A DNA stretch of 64,000 nucleotides, taken from the NCBI RefSeq assembly GCF_019749255.1, contig NZ_JACWFH010000005.1, positions 92,841 to 156,840 on the forward strand, in the 5' to 3' direction. Source of the stretch: Mesobacillus maritimus. GTDB taxonomy: Bacteria; Bacillota; Bacilli; Bacillales; Cytobacillaceae. Shown here piece by piece: positions 53,885 to 63,025 of the stretch. Under the pieces are notes generated by a model, which saw only the letters and a list, made by a program, of their open reading frames with translations, ran no database searches and had not been told where the DNA came from. Numbering within the stretch: position 1 is the first letter of the stretch; each line of letters begins with the position of its first letter. The position numbers were made by a program, and so were the translations under genes.

Positions 53885-55948
53885 ATGAAATTACCCGCAA
53901 TTTTATCTGGTCCGATCTTAAGACGTGTTGAAAAACAACAAGTGTTTATTTGGATTGCTACAAGCCGTCCTTTTTCAATAGAAGCTCACCTTTATAAAAT
54001 CAACGGAGGTTCAGGGAACGAAACCTTTCAGTACAACCTCATAAATACCCAAACAACCACAACTTCCATAAGACTTGGAAAAAGACTTCACATCAATTTA
54101 ATAAAAGTTGAACCATTTGAAGGTTTATTTCCAACTGACACTCTATTAGGCTATAACCTTTTCTTTTTAGAAAAAGAAAAGGTTATAGATTTAGGGAGTC
54201 TCGGTTTATTAACTCCTGAAAATCCAGAATCACTCGTATATGGGGGATTAGAATACCCGAGTTTTTTCATCACTGGAAAGGAAAGCTCGATTCTTTATGG
54301 ATCCTGTCGAAAACCACATGGAGATGGCGAAGATGCTTTAGCAGCCGGAGATGAAGCCATTTGGGAGACCTATCTTAATCTTGATAAAAGACCTGGCTCA
54401 TTATTTTTAGTGGGAGATCAAATTTATGCCGATGATGTGCCTGACCCTATTGCCCCATATCTATTTGAGCTTGGAGAAAGGTTAGTCGGGAATAACGAAC
54501 CCTATTTACCTACTCTTGATAAACGCTTAGAAAAGGAGCCTTATAAGTCGAATTTATATAAAGTTCATGGTAGGAAACCTATAATGGATGAGTTATGCCA
54601 ATTCACATCCAGGAAAAGTGATAATCACCTTATTACTTTCGGTGAATATGCTGCCATGTATTTATTATCTTGGAATCCACAAATCTGGGAACTGTTTGAA
54701 CAATCTTCATTTAACAAACTCATGCAAGATGATGATTATTATATTCAGTCTACCGTAACAGACGAAATTGACAGTATCGAGACCTATACGAAAGCTCGAC
54801 AAGAATTAAAATTTAATGAACAAGAAAAGCAAATCCATAAATTCAGAAAGAATCTTCCAAAAGTCAGAAGATTGTTAGCTAATATTCCTACCTATATGAT
54901 CTTCGATGACCATGACCTGACGGATGATTGGAATATCTCACATGACTGGAAAGAAGCGGTTAAAGGGTCCCCTCTTGGAAGGCATGTTATTGCCAACGGA
55001 TTGGCCGCTTACTGGGCATTTCAAGGTTGGGGAAATTTTCCCGATCAATACAATCATCAATTTCTTTCAACAATGAAAAAGCAATTATCCTCCAGGAAAT
55101 TCAATCGAAAAACGTATCATAAATGGATAAATCTTTTATGGGAGTTTAACTCTTGGTCCTTTACCGCTCCCACGACTCCTACAACAGTATTTCTCGATAC
55201 GAGAACACAAAGAACCTTCCCTAATCCATCCAATCAACATTCAATTAGGGCAAAGATAAAAAAGACTATTGAAGGACCAGAGCTTGTAAGTAAGGAAGCA
55301 TGGGTGCATGTAACAAATCAATTGAGGAAAAGTGGATGGAAACCAGGAAGTCCACTAGTCGTTGTCTCACCGGTACCTTTTTATGGAATCGATCTTATTG
55401 AGACGTTTCTGCTCCGGTTTATTGCACCTTTGAAACTAATCGGAATCCCTGTCAAAACGATTTTTGATATGGAAGCTTGGAAATATAACGGGCGCGGTTT
55501 CACCCAGTTTCTACGAACCATTGCTCACTGGGATCCAAGCACATGTATTATTTTATCAGGAGATGCTCACACCGCCTCTTCTGCCCTCTCCCATATTAAA
55601 CAGGATAATGGCAAAGAAATGACACTTATTCAATTCACCAGCAGTCCACTAAACAATCCAACCTTTTCAGGATTGATAGGAGTCGTGCTAAAGAGTGCGG
55701 TATGGTTATTCAAGAAAAATACTCATTCATCGTCCATCTACCGAAGCTGCGATGCGAGTTATTCGCTTTTTCAAACATTATCCAGTTCCCCAGCTTCGAA
55801 AACCACATCCTTATGGTCCGAAGAGATTCGCTATCTCCCTATGGAGGACGGGGCTTTAATTAAAACGAAAAACAATCTAGGTTATTTGAGTTTCCATGAT
55901 AAAAATAAATTAACGAATACTTTTATTGAAAACACTGACGCAAACTAG
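53885..55948 (+). CDS. PhoD-like metallophosphatase
   Basis: A 687-residue protein of the alkaline-phosphatase-D-like family. Motifs are SCRKPHGDGEDALAAGDEAIWE, FLVGDQIYADDVPDP, MIFDDHDLTDDWNISHDW and ILSGDAHTASSALSHI, which supply metal-binding Asp, Asn and His. There is no signal or Tat peptide, so it should be cytoplasmic, unlike PhoD of B. subtilis. The long insertion (about 190-330) and C-terminal extension are unusual. The ATG has GGAG about 12 bases upstream. Substrate is unknown. Confidence 0.8.
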   Translation: MKLPAILSGPILRRVEKQQVFIWIATSRPFSIEAHLYKINGGSGNETFQYNLINTQTTTTSIRLGKRLHINLIKVEPFEGLFPTDTLLGYNLFFLEKEKVIDLGSLGLLTPENPESLVYGGLEYPSFFITGKESSILYGSCRKPHGDGEDALAAGDEAIWETYLNLDKRPGSLFLVGDQIYADDVPDPIAPYLFELGERLVGNNEPYLPTLDKRLEKEPYKSNLYKVHGRKPIMDELCQFTSRKSDNHLITFGEYAAMYLLSWNPQIWELFEQSSFNKLMQDDDYYIQSTVTDEIDSIETYTKARQELKFNEQEKQIHKFRKNLPKVRRLLANIPTYMIFDDHDLTDDWNISHDWKEAVKGSPLGRHVIANGLAAYWAFQGWGNFPDQYNHQFLSTMKKQLSSRKFNRKTYHKWINLLWEFNSWSFTAPTTPTTVFLDTRTQRTFPNPSNQHSIRAKIKKTIEGPELVSKEAWVHVTNQLRKSGWKPGSPLVVVSPVPFYGIDLIETFLLRFIAPLKLIGIPVKTIFDMEAWKYNGRGFTQFLRTIAHWDPSTCIILSGDAHTASSALSHIKQDNGKEMTLIQFTSSPLNNPTFSGLIGVVLKSAVWLFKKNTHSSSIYRSCDASYSLFQTLSSSPASKTTSLWSEEIRYLPMEDGALIKTKNNLGYLSFHDKNKLTNTFIENTDAN

Positions 55949-56005
55949 ACTCCCCACATCCGCTCATTTTATGTTTTTTATCGAGTAAAAAAGTAGTAAT
56001 AGCTT

Positions 56006-56059
56006 CCCTTCGCTCAAGAGATAATAATGTCGTTGAAGCGAAAGGGGGCTCTTTTTTTT
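56006..56059 (+). terminator. Terminator of the PhoD-like gene
   Basis: CCCTTCGCT (56006-56014) pairs with AGCGAAAGGG (56037-56046, one bulge), followed by a run of eight T. Confidence 0.55.
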
Positions 56060-56470
56060 ATGAGATGGCAGAGGGAACTATTGAAAATTATGCAAAATAA
56101 TAAAGACAAAAAGCTTGCATTGGTGATTGATACTTCAAGCAAGCAAACTGATCATGAGGTTGTTGAAAATGTCATTAAGTTTGTAGGGGAAATGAATCCT
56201 GAAGCGACATTGGTTCAAGCGGATTTTAAAATACGGAGCATCGATAAGATTAAAGAGGCCAAGGGAATCAAGTACTTTTCCCATGGTAAATCTTCCTATA
56301 CCGAGGTTTTCGAGTGGGCAAATGAACAAGAAATTGAAACGGTTTTATACGTTACAGATGTAACTGGATTTTTATATGAAGAGCTAGAGGTTAAGCCTTA
56401 TGTTTATTGGTTGATACCAGATCAGTATAAACCAAAAGTGCCATTTGGAAAGCTACTGAACGTCGTGTAA
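56060..56470 (+). CDS. Stand-alone VWA-like domain protein (DUF2201 C-terminal type)
   Basis: A short protein of about 136 residues that resembles only the C-terminal VWA-like half of DUF2201 metallopeptidase-like proteins: KKLALVIDTSSKQTD, then LVQADFKIRSIDKI, SHGKSSYTEVFEWANEQEI, ETVLYVTDVTGFL and YVYWLIPD. The MIDAS DxSxS is degraded to DTSSK. The N-terminal zinc peptidase-like half is absent. The open frame starts at ATG 56027, inside the upstream terminator; ATG 56060 has GGGGG eleven bases away. It may be a remnant or a small regulatory subunit. Confidence 0.6.
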   Translation: MRWQRELLKIMQNNKDKKLALVIDTSSKQTDHEVVENVIKFVGEMNPEATLVQADFKIRSIDKIKEAKGIKYFSHGKSSYTEVFEWANEQEIETVLYVTDVTGFLYEELEVKPYVYWLIPDQYKPKVPFGKLLNVV

Positions 56471-56487
56471 GCACGGGATTTATGAAC

Positions 56488-56526
56488 ATAAAAAAGTGCC
56501 TAACTTTTAATAGGTCAGGCACTTTC
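56488..56526 (-). terminator. Terminator of the VanW gene
   Basis: AAGTGCCT and AGGCACTT (about 56494-56501 and 56517-56524) pair, with T-runs on the minus side. Confidence 0.8.
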
Positions 56527-56532
56527 ATTATT

Positions 56533-57537
56533 TTACACGCTTTGTTTCATGACTTCTGCGTATTCTTTTGAAGTTCTTACCTCTACTGTTAAGGTGCCAT
56601 CTCCGTATACCGCGTTTAATAAAATTGGAACTCCAGTTGTATTTAGAAAGCGGAAATCCTTGCCACCGTAAGAAACGGTTGCATCTCTTCCTTCTGGAAC
56701 ATAGCCAACTGAAAGGGAGTGATGATGCCATTCTACATAATCAACCCCTATTTTATCTACGGCATTAAATAGGGTTGAAGACGTTTGACAAATTCCCCCG
56801 CCAATCCCCATGACCAATTTCTTATTTACAATTTCTTGTGCGGGCTGATACCCATGTTCAGCGTCACTAGGACCAACGGTATCGTTAAAGGAGAAATGGT
56901 CACCAACCCCAAGAATTACATTATCAATGGCCTTTGCGGAAAGCTCAATGTTTTTATTTCTTCCCACTACCCCTCTATTAAAATACGTTGTATAGGAGGC
57001 GACGACCACTTCATCTAATGTAGCAACATCCTCTTCCTTGTAGCCACTTTCAGTTACATAAACTGGTAGTTCAATATCCCCACCTTCTTCAGAAGCATTT
57101 AAAATGCTCTCCACTAACTCTGCTTCTTCAAGGACAACGGTTGGTTTACCTTTAATAATATTGCCATTCTCATCAATTCGATCAGGAATATTTCTTTGGT
57201 CATAACCTGGTTCCGAGTCTGTTCCCCTTGCTAACTCTTTCGCCCACTCTGCAACTTCTTTCTTATATTTTTCATCATCCGTCCCAAATCCTAGTACTTC
57301 GGGCACTATCGTTCTTAAGACTTTGTTTGTGTTAGGCTCTATCACATTCACATGGACCGGTACTGCTGCTGGTTCGTCGATTTGGACAATCTCGATGGGA
57401 TTTTCTTCTTTTTCTTCCAGCTGTTCTGTCTCTTCCGGTTGCTGCTCTTCTTCTTTCACCGTTTCTGTCGCACAGCCTGTTAAACCTACTAAACTACAAA
57501 TCAATAAAGCTGAAATTCCCCATGAATATTTCCCCAT
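56533..57537 (-). CDS. VanW-family lipoprotein
   Basis: A protein of about 334 residues with a lipoprotein signal peptide (lipobox LTGC), a Glu-rich linker and a C-terminal VanW domain: YTTYFNRGVVGRNKNIELSAKAIDNVILGVGDHFSFNDTVGP, then GIGGGICQTSSTLFNAV and EWHHHSLSVGYVPEG. The family belongs to the YkuD-like L,D-transpeptidase-related peptidoglycan proteins of unknown biochemical role. Two starts are close (57549 and 57537); GGGGG with five to six bases favours the second. It is monocistronic. Confidence 0.85.
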   Translation of the reverse strand: MGKYSWGISALLICSLVGLTGCATETVKEEEQQPEETEQLEEKEENPIEIVQIDEPAAVPVHVNVIEPNTNKVLRTIVPEVLGFGTDDEKYKKEVAEWAKELARGTDSEPGYDQRNIPDRIDENGNIIKGKPTVVLEEAELVESILNASEEGGDIELPVYVTESGYKEEDVATLDEVVVASYTTYFNRGVVGRNKNIELSAKAIDNVILGVGDHFSFNDTVGPSDAEHGYQPAQEIVNKKLVMGIGGGICQTSSTLFNAVDKIGVDYVEWHHHSLSVGYVPEGRDATVSYGGKDFRFLNTTGVPILLNAVYGDGTLTVEVRTSKEYAEVMKQSV

Positions 57538-57575
57538 TTTTACCCCCATCCCGGATTTATATATAGTGAATACGT

Positions 57576-57603
57576 CCTTAGGATTAACCGGTATGCCCTA
57601 AGG
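57576..57603. promoter_or_regulatory. Inverted repeat upstream of the VanW gene
   Basis: CCTTAGG (57576-57582) and CCTAAGG (57597-57603) flank a 14-base spacer, 39-66 bp before the start codon. Possible operator; the bound factor is unknown. Confidence 0.35.
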
Positions 57604-57790
57604 AATTTATTTACATTCACTTATTTTATTTCGCATACCATCTAAGTATTCCTGCCTAGAAACCATTTTTTTGCAATTTTTTTACAAAATTATTGCAATT
57701 TTCGCTCTTATTATGAATAGATATTGTAGAATGGGTACAAAGACAATCAGGAACTAACCAAAGGATGTTTTACGAAAGGAGCGATTAGAA

Positions 57791-58942
57791 TTGAATCATG
57801 TGTCAACCTTTAAAAGTGCCAACAAACTACTCACAGGGAAAGGTGCTACAGAGAAACTACTAGAAGAAACAATACGATTAGGAATGAACAACCCCTTGAT
57901 TGTGACGGATGAAATCTTATTAAAAATTGGTGTTGTAGAAAAAGTAACCAAGCTTCTGAAGGATCATCACTATGGTCTTTATACCGGAGTAAAACCTGAG
58001 CCTGAAGTGTCCCTTGTATCAGAATGCAAAGAAGTGTTTTTATCTGGTCAACACGATGGGTTTATTGCCTTAGGTGGTGGAAGTGCGATTGATATTGCTA
58101 AAGCAGTATCAGCTTATGCTTCTTTTGACGGTGCGATTGACGAGTTGTTTGGAACAAACCTCGTTCCCGAAAAAGGAGCACCCATCATCGCGATTCCAAC
58201 CACGGCTGGTACAGGGTCAGAAGTAACCAATATTAGCATCCTTTCCGATACAGAAGCGCAATTAAAAAAAGGCATCGTCAGTGATTATCTACTACCAGAC
58301 GTGGCAATTGTGTCCCCAGAAATGACCCTTACGATGCCAAAATCCGTTACAGCAGCAAGTGGGATTGATGCACTCGTTCATGCCATCGAAGCCTATATTT
58401 CAATCAACGCATCCCCGATTACAGATGCTTTAGCGCTTGGAGCGATGAAAATGATTGCAAAGAATTTGCCAAAAGCCTATGCCAATCCTCATCATCTCGA
58501 AGCGAGAGAAAACATGGCAACAGCCAGTCTAATGGCGGGTATGGCATTCGGGAATGCCGGAGTTGGTGCTGTACATGCACTAGCCTATCCTCTTGGTGGT
58601 CGGTACCATATTCCGCACGGTGTCAGCAATGCCCTATTATTACCTTATGTGATGGAATGGAATCTTATTGCTTGCCCCGAAAGGTTCCGTGATATAGCCG
58701 AAGCTTTGGGGGAAAATACGTACGGACAGTCCGATACAGAAGCCGCAAATATAGCCCTTCAGGCGATGAAGAGATTATGCTTAGACGTCAACATTCCAAA
58801 AGGGTTAAGAAGTTTTAACATCCCGGAGGACGCTATCCGTGAAATGGCTGAAGATGCCGCCCAAATTACAAGACTGTTAAAAAATAACCCTAGAGTCTTG
58901 TCCACCGATGATATAGAGGAAATCTATCAGTCTGCTTATTAG
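57791..58942 (+). CDS. Iron-dependent alcohol dehydrogenase
   Basis: A 383-residue group III dehydrogenase: GGGSAIDIAKAVSAYA for NAD(P), PTTAGTGSEVT, DALVHAIEAYIS and GVGAVHALAYPLGGRYHIPHGVSNALLLPYVMEWN, with the metal ligands Asp and His (about 196, 200, 265, 279). The start is TTG with GGAG nine bases away. It lies 51 bp upstream of a succinate-semialdehyde-dehydrogenase gene, which suggests 4-hydroxybutyrate as substrate; a lactaldehyde or general alcohol role is also possible. Confidence 0.88.
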   Translation: MNHVSTFKSANKLLTGKGATEKLLEETIRLGMNNPLIVTDEILLKIGVVEKVTKLLKDHHYGLYTGVKPEPEVSLVSECKEVFLSGQHDGFIALGGGSAIDIAKAVSAYASFDGAIDELFGTNLVPEKGAPIIAIPTTAGTGSEVTNISILSDTEAQLKKGIVSDYLLPDVAIVSPEMTLTMPKSVTAASGIDALVHAIEAYISINASPITDALALGAMKMIAKNLPKAYANPHHLEARENMATASLMAGMAFGNAGVGAVHALAYPLGGRYHIPHGVSNALLLPYVMEWNLIACPERFRDIAEALGENTYGQSDTEAANIALQAMKRLCLDVNIPKGLRSFNIPEDAIREMAEDAAQITRLLKNNPRVLSTDDIEEIYQSAY

Positions 58943-58993
58943 ATGACACTATGTTAAAATCTGTAGTAAGAAGTTCGTAAGGGAGGAATATCA

Positions 58994-60412
58994 TTGCAAG
59001 AATATTTATTATACATTAATGGTCAGTGGAGAGGAAAAGAGCTTGATACCTTTGAAGTAACCAACCCGGCAACTTCAGAATGTATTGCCTCTGTACCAAA
59101 CGGGGGTGCAGTTGAGGCAGAGCTAGCAACTGATGCAGCCTATGAAGCCTTCAAATCTTGGTCAGCTTATACGGCCTATGAACGCTCAGAAATTATTTGG
59201 AAATGGAATCGATTGATTGAAGAGAATAAAGAAGAGTTAGCTAGAACGATGACCATGGAACAAGGCAAGCCTTTTAAAGAAGCATTAGGTGAAATTGCCT
59301 ATGCGAATGGCTTTGTTGCCTGGTATGCCGAGGAAGGCAAGCGTATCTACGGCGAAACCATTCCGGCATCTGCTAAAAATAAACGATTGTTTGTACAGAA
59401 ACAGCCTGTTGGAGTCGTTGCTGCGATCACCCCATGGAATTTTCCAGCAGCGATGATTACTAGGAAAATAGCTCCTGCATTAGCTGCTGGATGTACGGTG
59501 GTCGTCAAGCCTGCTGAACAGACCCCACTAACCGCGCTTAAATTAGTTGAGTTAGCACAACAAGCAGGATTCCCTAACGGAGTGATCAATGTTGTAACCG
59601 GTGATGCTCAAGCCATTGGACAATCCTGGTTAGAAGACAAACGGGTTCGGAAATTGACTTTTACAGGGTCAACTGAAGTCGGAAAACTCTTAATGAGAGG
59701 CGCTGCAGATACCGTTAAAAAAGTCTCTCTCGAACTCGGTGGTCATGCACCTGTTATTGTGATGGAGGATGCCGACCTTGAGAAAGCAGTAAATGGTGTC
59801 ATTGCTTCCAAATTTAGAAACGCCGGTCAAACATGCGTTTGCTCAAACCGTATTTATGTCCACGAATCGATTGAACAAGCGTTTACAACAAAACTGGTTG
59901 AACAAACGCAACAATTACAAGTTGGGAATGGTTTAGAAGAAGGGATTGACCTTGGTCCATTAATTGATACGGCAGCTATTTCTAAGGTTGCGCTACAAAT
60001 AGAGGATGCTGTTAAAAAAGGAGCAACGGTGCAAATAGGCGGTAAAGTAATTGAGAATCTTTATTTTGAACCAACGATTTTAACAAATGTGGAAGATCAT
60101 ATGATGTGTATGATGGAAGAAACATTTGGACCTGTTGCACCAGTAACAACTTTTAGAACAGAAGAAGAAGCCATTTCTCGCGCCAATGATTCAGATTATG
60201 GGCTTGCTGCTTATGTATTTACAGAGAATATTACCCGTGGCATCCGGATAAGTGAAGCGTTAGAATATGGAATCGTTGGTCTTAACGATGGTCTCCCTTC
60301 TGTGCCACAAAGTCCCTTTGGAGGCTTTAAGCAAAGTGGTCTAGGCAGAGAAGGTGGGCATCACGGGATAGAAGAGTTTTTAGAGGTGAAGTACATTTCA
60401 CTTGGCCTATAA
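58994..60412 (+). CDS. gabD: NAD(P)-dependent succinate-semialdehyde dehydrogenase
   Basis: A 472-residue aldehyde dehydrogenase of the GabD type. It has AITPWNFPAAMITRKIAPALAAGCTVVVKPAEQTP, the catalytic Glu in LELGGHAPVIV and Cys in RNAGQTCVCSNRIYV, and ends SPFGGFKQSGLGREGGHHGIEEFLEVKYI. It oxidises succinate semialdehyde to succinate. The start is TTG with GGGAGG. The paired upstream dehydrogenase could supply semialdehyde from 4-hydroxybutyrate. A good terminator follows. Confidence 0.92.
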   Translation: MQEYLLYINGQWRGKELDTFEVTNPATSECIASVPNGGAVEAELATDAAYEAFKSWSAYTAYERSEIIWKWNRLIEENKEELARTMTMEQGKPFKEALGEIAYANGFVAWYAEEGKRIYGETIPASAKNKRLFVQKQPVGVVAAITPWNFPAAMITRKIAPALAAGCTVVVKPAEQTPLTALKLVELAQQAGFPNGVINVVTGDAQAIGQSWLEDKRVRKLTFTGSTEVGKLLMRGAADTVKKVSLELGGHAPVIVMEDADLEKAVNGVIASKFRNAGQTCVCSNRIYVHESIEQAFTTKLVEQTQQLQVGNGLEEGIDLGPLIDTAAISKVALQIEDAVKKGATVQIGGKVIENLYFEPTILTNVEDHMMCMMEETFGPVAPVTTFRTEEEAISRANDSDYGLAAYVFTENITRGIRISEALEYGIVGLNDGLPSVPQSPFGGFKQSGLGREGGHHGIEEFLEVKYISLGL

Positions 60413-60416
60413 TAGG

Positions 60417-60454
60417 AAAGAGTCGAAGCAACGAAAAGCTTTGACTCTTTTTTT
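60417..60454 (+). terminator. Terminator of gabD
   Basis: AAAGAGTC (60417-60424) and GACTCTTT (60443-60450), then a T-run. Confidence 0.85.
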
Positions 60455-60461
60455 ATGTGAC

Positions 60462-61562
60462 TTATGGGGCATTCTTTATTCTTTCACTAGAGGAACAAAC
60501 CTTATTTCTTCCTGTTCTTTTCGCTTCATATAATCCTACATCTGCTTGTTTTAAGAGTAGTTCAGGAGTGTCCACGGTTTCTAGGTAAGTTGCAACCCCA
60601 ATCGAAATGGTAACCATGATTTTTGTTCCATCTGTAAGGGTGAAGGTGTTTTTTTCAACTGCTAGTCGTATCTTTTCTGCAATGTTCAATGCTAGAATAT
60701 GATTACAACGCGGCAACAATACTGTAAACTCTTCCCCACCATTCCGTGAAACAATATCGATAGGCCGAAGCATTGTTTTAATTAACAACTCTCCTAACTG
60801 TTTTAGTATATCATCTCCTGCTGCATGACCATAGGTATCATTTACCTTTTTAAAGTAGTCAATATCAATCATTAAGAGACTTAGCTTCTCACTTTTTCTT
60901 TTAGCTTGTTCAAGCTTTGAATTAAACAAGAAATCAAATTGGCGTACATTGTTTAACCCTGTAAGAAAGTCCGTATTCGATAGGTGCGTCATCTCCAAGT
61001 AAGCCTTATTCATTTGGTCAATAAAATTCGCAAAAATAAAGACTAGCATCCCCAAGAAAATTGAAATGCCCAAATACGTTAGCATGACCGATATTGTATG
61101 GTTAGCAGTACCTAATAGAAGAAGATACATGAAAGTAAGGATAGAAATACTGAACAGAACCATATAGATCCATTTTTTTATTAACTTGATTTTTAGGTTG
61201 GATATGAACGCAGAAAAAATAGCTATTAACAAATAGGTAGTTACGATAATGATTAGGGTTTCAAACGTCCCTTCAATAAACAGGATACGGTTGAAACAAA
61301 TAATTATCGCAGATACCATAGCTGAAATGCCACCACCATATAAGGCAGCAATAAGGATTGCCATATATTTAAAATCCAAAATCACTTCTGGTGCTAATTG
61401 GATACTGAACAACATCAATAATGAACCAAGCACTCCACTCAACAACCCAAATAACAGCTTTTGAGTAATGGTATCAATATATGGGTATCTTTTAAAAATG
61501 ATCCCCCCAGAAAATAGAAATGTCATGACAATACAAACATGAATAAATAATTCTTTTAACAT
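60462..61562 (-). CDS. Membrane diguanylate cyclase (5TM-LYT + GGDEF)
   Basis: A 366-residue protein with about six N-terminal membrane spans (5TM-5TMR_LYT type), then a GGDEF domain: HLSNTDFLTGLNNVRQFD, YFKKVNDTYGHAAGDDIL and the active site NGGEEFTVLLPR (GGEEF, a functional variant), ending ADVGLYEAKRTGRN. It should make cyclic di-GMP. No I-site RxxD is obvious upstream of GGEEF. It is monocistronic. Confidence 0.9.
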   Translation of the reverse strand: MLKELFIHVCIVMTFLFSGGIIFKRYPYIDTITQKLLFGLLSGVLGSLLMLFSIQLAPEVILDFKYMAILIAALYGGGISAMVSAIIICFNRILFIEGTFETLIIIVTTYLLIAIFSAFISNLKIKLIKKWIYMVLFSISILTFMYLLLLGTANHTISVMLTYLGISIFLGMLVFIFANFIDQMNKAYLEMTHLSNTDFLTGLNNVRQFDFLFNSKLEQAKRKSEKLSLLMIDIDYFKKVNDTYGHAAGDDILKQLGELLIKTMLRPIDIVSRNGGEEFTVLLPRCNHILALNIAEKIRLAVEKNTFTLTDGTKIMVTISIGVATYLETVDTPELLLKQADVGLYEAKRTGRNKVCSSSERIKNAP

Positions 61563-61718
61563 ATGATATCCACCTATTAAGGAAAAATAGAATACAAGTA
61601 AATATTTATTATATAAGGATAGGACCTTCTTTGGAATCCTCCAATAAAAAAATATTCCCGTTACTGGTTACATTATGTCGGGATTGTGAACATACCACCT
61701 CTACACTCTACGTAAACT

Positions 61719-61752
61719 TAATAAGCCAGACCACTGAAGGACCTGGCTTGTT
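61719..61752 (-). terminator. Hairpin after the BASS transporter gene
   Basis: AAGCCAG (61720-61726) and CTGGCTT (61743-61749) pair; T-rich sequence follows only loosely. Confidence 0.55.
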
Positions 61753-61783
61753 AGCAGTAGTGTAGCTTATTTATCTCGATAGA

Positions 61784-62749
61784 TTACGCCGAATGGGTCT
61801 CTGCTAGTAGTTGCCTATTATAATGACGGTCTACTAAAAATCCATAAATTGATGCTAAAACTTGTTGAAATAACATCCCAATGACAACTGGTACAGCTAC
61901 TGCAGCTGGGAAGTACGAAACCGCCAATACTGCTCCTGCACTAATATTTCTCATACCACCGGTAAAGGTTAAAGCTACAACGGTATCACGATCGCCCTTA
62001 AACAACTTACCAATCCCAAACGAAAATAAATATCCTGTAAAGGCAATAAAAAAGACGGTGACCGTAATCATCAACAGTTTACTATCAATTTCACGTAAAT
62101 AAGGAGCAACCGCTGACCCATTAATCATAACAACAACCCCTAATCCTAGCTTTGAAAATGGTGCTAGCTTAGGGCTTAATTTTTGTTTGGCTTTCCCCTC
62201 TGTCATTTGATTCACCAACATCCCGAGAATAGACGGAAGAACAACCATTAAAAATAGTCCACTCATCATACTGTAGACGTCCATATCTACTCTTCCCCCT
62301 ACCAAAATTGTCAATGTAAATGGAACGAGAAACGGAGAGAGGAAAGTATCTAGTAGAATAATAGATAAAGTTAACGGGATATTGCCACGGTAAATTGTCA
62401 CCCAAATCATACTAGATATCCCTGTAGGGATCGCCATACCGAGAACCAGTCCTGTAATTGTTTCAACATCCCCGTTAAAGGCAAAATGACCGACGCTCCA
62501 TGCCCAAACAGGCATTAAGATATGGAGGATAATAAGTATAATAAATAATGGCAGTGGATGCTTTAACGTTTCTTTAAACGAAGAAAAACTAGAGCCTAAA
62601 CTTCCGGCAAACGTAATAAAAGCAAAAACCCATGGGATTAATTGGGTAAGGTTAATAAAAAAGTTCGCAAAGAGAACTCCTATAATAACACTAACAGGAG
62701 TGATGAGCGGCATTAACTTTTCTAGTCGCTTATTAAACTTATACAACAA
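61784..62749 (-). CDS. Bile-acid:sodium symporter family transporter (YocS-like)
   Basis: A 321-residue, about ten-span protein. FTGGMRNISAGAVLAVSYFPAAVAVPVVIGMLFQQV near the end and LGMAIPTGISSMIW in the middle match the BASS/YocS family, which imports organic acids and other anions with Na+. The start is TTG with AAGGAG. The substrate is unknown. An RNA-like structured segment (62900-63016) lies upstream. Confidence 0.85.
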   Translation of the reverse strand: MLYKFNKRLEKLMPLITPVSVIIGVLFANFFINLTQLIPWVFAFITFAGSLGSSFSSFKETLKHPLPLFIILIILHILMPVWAWSVGHFAFNGDVETITGLVLGMAIPTGISSMIWVTIYRGNIPLTLSIILLDTFLSPFLVPFTLTILVGGRVDMDVYSMMSGLFLMVVLPSILGMLVNQMTEGKAKQKLSPKLAPFSKLGLGVVVMINGSAVAPYLREIDSKLLMITVTVFFIAFTGYLFSFGIGKLFKGDRDTVVALTFTGGMRNISAGAVLAVSYFPAAVAVPVVIGMLFQQVLASIYGFLVDRHYNRQLLAETHSA

Positions 62750-62899
62750 TATTCTATCACTCCTTAATAAAACAAATAGATTAACAATAAGACCATTCTA
62801 TTAATATACATTATTTTCACGTATCATCGCTATGTAAATATGTGAAAAGACTTACCCAATAATTTCATCTTGAACTTTTTAATAAAAAGAGAGGTTTCC

Positions 62900-63016
62900 A
62901 CATCTCCAAACTACTCGTGTTCAATATCAGTCCCTCGTGATGAGCGATATATGTTTTTCCTCGCTAAAGGAGATGTTGAAGAGAATGATTTCACTTAGAA
63001 TTCATTCTCTTTTTTA
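62900..63016 (+). ncRNA. Candidate structured RNA with terminator
   Basis: On the plus strand ACATCTCC (62900-62907) pairs with GGAGATGT (62969-62976) and encloses a smaller AGCGA/TCGCT stem (62943-62947, 62961-62965). A terminator hairpin (AGAGAATGA / TCATTCTCT, 62980-62988 and 63002-63010) with a T-run follows. There is no plus-strand gene here, so it may be a small RNA; alternatively the outer stem belongs to the leader of the minus-strand transporter. Confidence 0.35.
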
Positions 63017-63025
63017 TTGTAAAAC

